Made by a program: the position numbers and the translations under genes. From a candidate division WWE3 bacterium CG_4_9_14_3_um_filter_43_9 (lineage in GTDB: Bacteria; Patescibacteriota; CPR3; GCA-002780085), in contig PFXB01000082.1 in assembly GCA_002791435.1 (NCBI GenBank), positions 1 through 9,958 on the forward strand: a stretch of DNA of 9,958 nucleotides, written 5' to 3'. Below are positions 5,440-9,958 of this stretch, piece after piece. Under the pieces are notes generated by a model that was given only the letters and a program-made list of their open reading frames with translations, made no database searches and was not told the origin of the DNA. How positions within the stretch are numbered: the stretch's first letter is position 1; each line of letters begins with the position of its first letter.

Positions 5440-6729
5440 ATGTTGGATATCGGCTACATTCGCCAAAATTCACAGCAACTGAAGGAAAATATTAAAAACC
5501 GCAACCTTTCCGAAAGCGTTGTCAACGTTGACAAGCTTTTAGAAATTGACCGCGGACACAGCCAACTCGTACAAGAAATTGAAATTTTGAGAGCTGAACG
5601 CAATCGGATTGCTGATAAATTAAAAGAGGGGAAAAAAGAGGCTTTAATTGAAAAAGGAAGGCAAGTTAAAGAAATGCTGAAAACCAAAGAAGCGCTTTTG
5701 GTCAAAGTCAAGAGTGAATATCAGACGCTCTTGGATTGGATGCCCAACCTTACTCATCCGCAAATGCCTGTCGGAAAAGATAGTACGGGTAATGTCGAGC
5801 GGAAAAAATGGGGAGAGATACCTAAATTCAATTTTAAACATCAAGATCATTTAACCTTAGGCGAGAATTTGGATTTGGTTGACATCAAAACTTCGGCTAA
5901 GGTTTCCGGCTCACGTTTTTATTATCTTAAAAACGAAGCGGTTCTGCTGCAATTTGCTATTTTCAATCACGCTTTGAAAAAGTTGGTTCACCGCGGATTT
6001 ACGCCTTTGATTCCACCGGTGTTGCTGAAAAAACGGGCTTTGTACGGCACCGGTTATTTTCCTTCTGAAGAAAACCAAATCTACAAACTGGAAGCTGGCG
6101 AAAAAATAGAAGATCAAAATGAACTTTATCTTTCCGGTACTTCCGAGCAAGCCATTGTTTCTTATCACGCTGATTCAATTTTCAAAAAGGGTGAACTTCC
6201 CAAAAAATATGTCGGGTATTCAACCTGCTTTCGTTCCGAGGTCGGTTCGTGGGGAAAAGACGTTAGGGGTATTAAAAGAGTGCATCAGTTTGACAAGATC
6301 GAAATGATTTGTTTTACCACTCCCCAAACCTCGCAAAAATATATGCAGGAAGCCCTGGAAATAGAAGAAGAACTCTTACAAGATTTGGGATTGCCTTATC
6401 GTGTTATTGAAATGTGTACCGGAGACGTCGGCCTGGCAACCTATCGCAAATTTGATGTTGAGGTTTTTATGCCTTCGGAAAATTCATATGTCGAGGTGAT
6501 GTCCAACTCGGATTTGGCGGCCTTTCACGCGCGCCGGCTGAACATCCGTTATGAAAAAAATGGCGAAAAAGATTATGTGCATACGATTTCAGCGACCGGT
6601 ATTACCAACACCCGTCCGCTGATGGCGATCTTGGAAAATTACCAGCAGGAAGACGGAAGTGTCAAAATTCCCCCTCTGTTGCAGGATTATTTAGAGATGG
6701 ATTTAGTCAGACCAAAATCACAACGTTGA
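5440..6729 (+). CDS. serS: Seryl-tRNA synthetase
   Basis: This class II enzyme charges tRNA-Ser (and tRNA-Sec where present) with serine. The 429-residue length is normal. The N-terminal arm at about 28-100 is a charged helical coiled coil that grips the long variable arm of tRNA-Ser. The catalytic core shows GTSEQAIVSYH (TSE at 234-236, serine binding), motif 2 CFRSEVGSWGKDVRG (263-277) followed by HQFDKIE, then TGDVGLATYRKFDVEV and SNSDLAAFHARRLNIRY. Motif 3 reads SATGITNTRPLMAILENYQ (384-402) with its arginine at 392. The usual bacterial NGSGLA segment is replaced by SATGIT, closer to the eukaryotic and archaeal style NAT...TTR; GYSTCFR also resembles that branch. ATG 5440 has GAGG eight bases upstream, overlapping the stop of the previous gene. 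The TGA stop overlaps the next gene's TTG start by four bases. Confidence 0.97.
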   Translation: MLDIGYIRQNSQQLKENIKNRNLSESVVNVDKLLEIDRGHSQLVQEIEILRAERNRIADKLKEGKKEALIEKGRQVKEMLKTKEALLVKVKSEYQTLLDWMPNLTHPQMPVGKDSTGNVERKKWGEIPKFNFKHQDHLTLGENLDLVDIKTSAKVSGSRFYYLKNEAVLLQFAIFNHALKKLVHRGFTPLIPPVLLKKRALYGTGYFPSEENQIYKLEAGEKIEDQNELYLSGTSEQAIVSYHADSIFKKGELPKKYVGYSTCFRSEVGSWGKDVRGIKRVHQFDKIEMICFTTPQTSQKYMQEALEIEEELLQDLGLPYRVIEMCTGDVGLATYRKFDVEVFMPSENSYVEVMSNSDLAAFHARRLNIRYEKNGEKDYVHTISATGITNTRPLMAILENYQQEDGSVKIPPLLQDYLEMDLVRPKSQR

Positions 6730-7427
6730 ACTTAAACTTTCCTTTTGCCTCAAAAACTCTGTATGAAACTTATTCTTCCTTAAATGGGCAAATAGAAGTT
6801 GTTGAGATCGGATCGCGCCGCCGCCTGACCGTGGGGAATTTTAACTATTCACTTTTCAGCTCTGATCTTAACGATCTTTTTTTGGACCGCTACTGGGGCA
6901 AGATGGTGAAAGGGATCAAAAATCGCAGAGAGAATCTAAAGCAAGTTTTAATCCTGGGCCTTGGAGGCGGAACTTTTGCCTTTCTTTTGAATCATTATTT
7001 TTCACCCCAAGTCATCGAGGGAGTAGAGATTGACCCCCAAATTATTGAAATCGGTTGCCGCTACTTCTATTTATCCCAATTTGCTAATCTTACCGTACAT
7101 TTGGCCGATGCGGCTGATTGGGTAAGGCAGGAAAGACTAAGGCAAGCCAATGCTTATGATCTCATCATCTTTGATCTGTATCAGGCGGTAAGCCTGCCGC
7201 CGAAGTGCGAAAGGGAGGATTTTTTAAAAGCCTCTTTCGAGCTTTTAACATCTGGCGGGATGGCAGTTTTCAACAGAGTTTGTTGCCAAAAAGAGAAAGA
7301 GGAAATCGTCGATCGTTTTTGCGAAGAGAAACTCCGGCCGTTTTTTGCTACAATTGAAGAAGATCTAGTCAAAGGAGCACTGGGTTTTAATAATTATATT
7401 GTGTATGCCCAAAAAAAAGGAGCGTAA
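6726..7427 (+). CDS. Spermidine synthase-like Rossmann protein
   Basis: The 233-residue product has the layout of the spermidine synthase/methyltransferase fold: a small beta-rich N-terminal part (about 10-58, GQIEVVEIGSRRRLTVG) followed by a SAM-type Rossmann domain. The glycine loop is ILGLGGGTFAF (76-86), the acidic ribose-binding position is E101 in GVEIDP, D128 lies in LADAADW and D150 in YDLIIFDLYQA. Classical spermidine synthases have GGGDGG and a catalytic Asp in a VDSTDP-like strand; here GGGTF and FDLYQA replace them, so polyamine synthesis is doubtful and a methyltransferase or other role is as likely. The start is TTG at 6726 (TTGA overlap with the serS stop). No ATG occurs until residue 60, past the N-terminal domain, and no clear Shine-Dalgarno is seen, so translational coupling to serS is likely. 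It ends one base before the next ATG. Confidence 0.82.
   Translation: MNLNFPFASKTLYETYSSLNGQIEVVEIGSRRRLTVGNFNYSLFSSDLNDLFLDRYWGKMVKGIKNRRENLKQVLILGLGGGTFAFLLNHYFSPQVIEGVEIDPQIIEIGCRYFYLSQFANLTVHLADAADWVRQERLRQANAYDLIIFDLYQAVSLPPKCEREDFLKASFELLTSGGMAVFNRVCCQKEKEEIVDRFCEEKLRPFFATIEEDLVKGALGFNNYIVYAQKKGA
7417..7422 (+). promoter_or_regulatory. Shine-Dalgarno site of the DUF2330 gene
   Basis: AAGGAG lies six bases upstream of ATG 7429. This ideal spacing, together with the signal peptide beginning MKKC, selects 7429 rather than the in-frame ATG-type starts upstream at 7399. Confidence 0.8.
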
Positions 7428-7428
7428 G

Positions 7429-9093
7429 ATGAAAAAATGCTGGTGCGGCGGGATTTTAGTTTTTGTCTTTTTCCTGACGGGAATACCTTTATTTTCGAAA
7501 GTCTCAGCTGATGGGATGATTATTCCCAGTCCGGATTATCCGGTTTACGAAGCTGAGCAAAAAGCGGCCATTTTTTATGATGCAGGAACGCAGACAGAAA
7601 ATCTTGTCTTATCTGTCAAATTTAATGGGCAGGCTAAAGATTTTGGCTGGCTTATTCCAACTCCGTCCAAACCCGAGGTCGAGAAGGTGGCCAGTGATTT
7701 TTTTGACAAACTGGCCAGCGCCTCCAAACCTCAGAAAAATCTTTTAGAAAAACTCAAAGGAAGTTCGGATGAGGGAATCGACCTTTTTGGAATCAAAACC
7801 TCGAACATTGGCTTAGGATCTTCGGAAACAACGACAGTCGAAGTTTGGGAGGAAAAGAGGGTAGGAATCTTGGATATAGCCGTACTTTCAGCCGTCCAAC
7901 CTGATGATCTTTTTGAGTGGATTGACAAAAACGGCTATCAGATTCCCGGAGTCGGAGAAAGTGGCTCCATTCTGTATGAAGATTACGAAAGGTATCAGCA
8001 GGAAGCCAGCTCTTCCGGATCAGTTGACAACATCAATAATACATCTTCCGAAGCCCAACTCAATGCTTTACGTCTGCTGCAGGAATATATCGACGATGGT
8101 TGGTTTTTTGTGGCAGTCAAAGTCAACGGTCTTTTTGCGGGATCAACGGATAGTTACGATAATAATTATGAATATACCTATAACTATAGTCAGGGACAGA
8201 TTAACCCCTTAAGATTGCAGTTTAAAGTCACCAAACCAATCTACCCTTTGAAACTTTCTTCTCTTGCCAAACAGAACATAAACATTCTGCTTTACGTTAT
8301 CACAGGGGAGCGGATGGACGTTTGGGGAGGTAGTGCGAACTTGTCGGAGCAACGCTCATCCCCCAACATCACCTCGATTTTACCTGACACAAACTATTCA
8401 TCCGCACTTTTCCAAACACAATACGCCGGCCTGGTTTCTCAGGATGCGATGGATTCGGTAGTTTCTGGCATCAATCAGGAATCTTGGTTTACACCAAAAG
8501 ATCCGATTTTTCTCACCAAGCTCTACGCCAGCTATTTATCCTATGCGCAAATGGACAATGATTTAATGCTGGAAAAGGCGGCCAAAAATAAAACGGTCAA
8601 TGCCGGCAAGATGACTCTGGGCAATTGGATTGTTCTGCCTTTGTATGTTGTTGTTTACGGACCGGCGCGGTTAGTCGAGTGGTTTTTTGCAAAACTTGGC
8701 TCCGGTTTTTCAGGCTCATCAACTTCGATTCTGTTTTTCATCCCCTTAATCTGCGGATTTTTACTTTTATTGAGCGCTGCTTGGATAGCGGTTTGTTTCC
8801 ATTTCTTACGCAAAACCAGAAAAACAATGAAGCGCATTTTCCTTTTTGCTCTGCAAACGGTTGGAATTTGGATTTTGGTAAGCGTTTTGGTTACAATTTT
8901 AGTTATTCCCTATCTCATTTTGTTGGCCTTGGTTGGATCCGATGGTGGGGTGGCTCTCTTGAATGTAATACTGTATGCGAGCTTCGGACTGGTTTTACTG
9001 ACAACCTTAATACATAAATTATTGACTGCTCTTGACCGCAAATTGGAACAGCGCGAGACAGCCAAAAAAGCCAAGGAGACTCCGCCAGTTTAG
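7429..9093 (+). CDS. DUF2330-family secreted, membrane-anchored protein
   Basis: The 554-residue protein starts with a signal peptide (about 1-27, MKKCWCGGILVFVFFLTG..., likely cut near VSA-DG). The extracytoplasmic part matches the DUF2330 family as I remember it: DGMIIPSPDYPVYEAEQ, AAIFYDAGTQTENLVLSVKF, then DFGWLIPTPSKPEVE (71-85). LDIAVLSAVQPDDLFEWIDKNGY (148-170) and GWFFVAVKVN (224-233) continue it, with PLRLQFKVTKPIYPLKLS at 260-277. Two polar inserts interrupt it: a Ser/Asn-rich stretch (about 193-212) and a Tyr/Asn-rich one (about 239-257). Near the C-terminus three hydrophobic segments (about 433-460, 470-502, 506-530) anchor it, ending in a charged tail. The biochemical role of the family is unknown to me. 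It lies 1 nt after the Rossmann gene and 12 nt before uppP, so it is part of the envelope portion of the operon. Confidence 0.85.
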   Translation: MKKCWCGGILVFVFFLTGIPLFSKVSADGMIIPSPDYPVYEAEQKAAIFYDAGTQTENLVLSVKFNGQAKDFGWLIPTPSKPEVEKVASDFFDKLASASKPQKNLLEKLKGSSDEGIDLFGIKTSNIGLGSSETTTVEVWEEKRVGILDIAVLSAVQPDDLFEWIDKNGYQIPGVGESGSILYEDYERYQQEASSSGSVDNINNTSSEAQLNALRLLQEYIDDGWFFVAVKVNGLFAGSTDSYDNNYEYTYNYSQGQINPLRLQFKVTKPIYPLKLSSLAKQNINILLYVITGERMDVWGGSANLSEQRSSPNITSILPDTNYSSALFQTQYAGLVSQDAMDSVVSGINQESWFTPKDPIFLTKLYASYLSYAQMDNDLMLEKAAKNKTVNAGKMTLGNWIVLPLYVVVYGPARLVEWFFAKLGSGFSGSSTSILFFIPLICGFLLLLSAAWIAVCFHFLRKTRKTMKRIFLFALQTVGIWILVSVLVTILVIPYLILLALVGSDGGVALLNVILYASFGLVLLTTLIHKLLTALDRKLEQRETAKKAKETPPV

Positions 9094-9105
9094 GTTTTTT
9101 AGGCT

Positions 9106-9927
9106 ATGAGTATTATAACCGCTCTTGTTTTAGGCATAGTCCAAGGAATTACCGAATTTTTGCCTATTTCGTCCACGGGACACCTGATTTTAGTCCCTTA
9201 TATTTTCCATTGGGAAATCCCATCTCTCAGTTTTGATGCGATTTTACATTTGGGCACTCTTTTCGCAATTGTGATTTTCTTTTGGCGCGATTGGATAAAA
9301 ATAATTTTAAGTTTGTGGTCAGATTTGAAACATAAAAACTGGCGTTTTGCGCAGATGAAATTTGAATCACGCCTGGGAATTCTCATTTTAATCGGTTGTC
9401 TTCCGGCGGCGAGCCTTGGCCTAATTTTCCAAAGTTATATCGAAAGTACATTCAGAAGTCCGCTGAGCGTGGCAACCAGTTTAATTTTGGTGGCGCTTTT
9501 AATGTTCTGGGTAGAAAAGAAAGGACAAGTTTTAAACCCCTTAAAAAAATTTAAACCTCTAAACGCGCTCACGGTGGGAGTTTTTCAAAGCTTAGCTTTA
9601 GTTCCCGGGGTTTCCCGCTCGGGAATTACGATCCTTGGCGGTATGCTTTCGGGGTTGACAAGGCAAGAGGCGGCCAGATTTTCATTCCTTCTGGCAACAC
9701 CGGTCATTTTAGGAGCTGGATTGGAGTCTCTTTTAACCGCAGTCAAAACAGAAGGGGTTGGTTTCTTCTCCATCCCCCTGGTGGTTGGTCTTTTAGCCTC
9801 CTCGGCCACCGGTTTTTTAACGATCCGTTTTTTGCTCAACTATCTCAAAGAAAAAACTCTCTTAATCTTTGCCGTCTACCGCATTTTGCTGGCCGCCTTG
9901 ATTCTAATTCTTTTCTTTGCAAGATAA
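9106..9927 (+). CDS. uppP: Undecaprenyl-diphosphatase UppP (BacA)
   Basis: This integral membrane enzyme removes a phosphate from undecaprenyl diphosphate, recycling the lipid carrier for peptidoglycan and other wall polymers; extra copies confer bacitracin resistance in other bacteria. The 273-residue length is typical. The two family signatures are clear: GIVQGITEFLPISSTGHL (10-27, with E17, S23 and H26) and LVPGVSRSGITILGGMLSG (165-183, with R171). About eight hydrophobic segments fill the protein. ATG 9106 agrees with the family start; upstream there is only a weak AGG two bases before the ATG, 12 nt after the DUF2330 stop, so coupling to the preceding gene is likely. It is the last gene seen in the operon. 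No terminator is visible in the 31 bases that remain. Confidence 0.96.
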   Translation: MSIITALVLGIVQGITEFLPISSTGHLILVPYIFHWEIPSLSFDAILHLGTLFAIVIFFWRDWIKIILSLWSDLKHKNWRFAQMKFESRLGILILIGCLPAASLGLIFQSYIESTFRSPLSVATSLILVALLMFWVEKKGQVLNPLKKFKPLNALTVGVFQSLALVPGVSRSGITILGGMLSGLTRQEAARFSFLLATPVILGAGLESLLTAVKTEGVGFFSIPLVVGLLASSATGFLTIRFLLNYLKEKTLLIFAVYRILLAALILILFFAR

Positions 9928-9958
9928 TTCTCAGTAACCATTCAGCTCTTTCCAGTAG

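Noticed and set aside
8625..9017. 130-codon frame in another phase within the DUF2330 gene
   Set aside because: It overlaps the membrane segments of the real protein, is Phe/Cys-rich as expected from frame-shifted hydrophobic codons, and has no plausible start signal.
1..9958. CRISPR array, tRNA or rRNA genes, transposase genes
   Set aside because: I saw no regularly spaced direct repeats, cloverleaf-like gaps or transposase motifs, and almost all of the window is filled by the nine genes.
9928..9958. Terminator or new gene after uppP
   Set aside because: Only 31 bases remain; no stem or T-run is visible.

Overview
The window is a gene-dense, all plus-strand bacterial segment of moderate to low GC. 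It carries nine protein-coding genes and no RNA gene, transposase or CRISPR array that I can see. Two genes end on TGA, so TGA is a stop here and the standard bacterial code fits. Several traits suggest a Candidate Phyla Radiation (Patescibacteria) genome, perhaps of the Microgenomates type: a class I (archaeal-type) lysyl-tRNA synthetase, palindromic GC-rich intergenic repeats of the CCGCC...GGCGG kind, very tight gene packing, and small unrecognised membrane proteins. This assignment is inference from gene content and style; no phylogenetic marker was tested.

Region 1 (1-1301) has a palindrome-rich intergenic repeat, then an M20-family PepT-like metallopeptidase gene, then a second short intergenic stretch with a related palindrome. 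Region 2 (1302-4271) holds a long class I lysS whose C-terminal third looks like a phenylalanyl-tRNA synthetase-type B3/4 (editing-like) domain. Two striking perfect inverted repeats follow, then an HD-superfamily hydrolase gene with its own strong ribosome binding site.

Region 3 (4287-9927) looks like one operon of six genes with gaps or overlaps of no more than about 14 nt. It starts from a good extended -10 promoter that lies almost on top of the first ATG. The order is a four-TM membrane protein, a membrane-anchored extracytoplasmic protein, seryl-tRNA synthetase, a spermidine synthase-like Rossmann methyltransferase-fold protein started by TTG, a secreted and membrane-anchored DUF2330 protein, and undecaprenyl-diphosphatase UppP. 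The operon mixes translation (SerS) with cell envelope functions (UppP for recycling the lipid carrier, plus three envelope proteins of unknown role).

The most interesting item is the LysRS-I/B3/4 fusion. It suggests a lysyl-tRNA synthetase with an added domain of a family used elsewhere for proofreading. The unknown envelope proteins, the mutually exclusive hairpins after lysS and the apparently near-leaderless promoter are secondary points.
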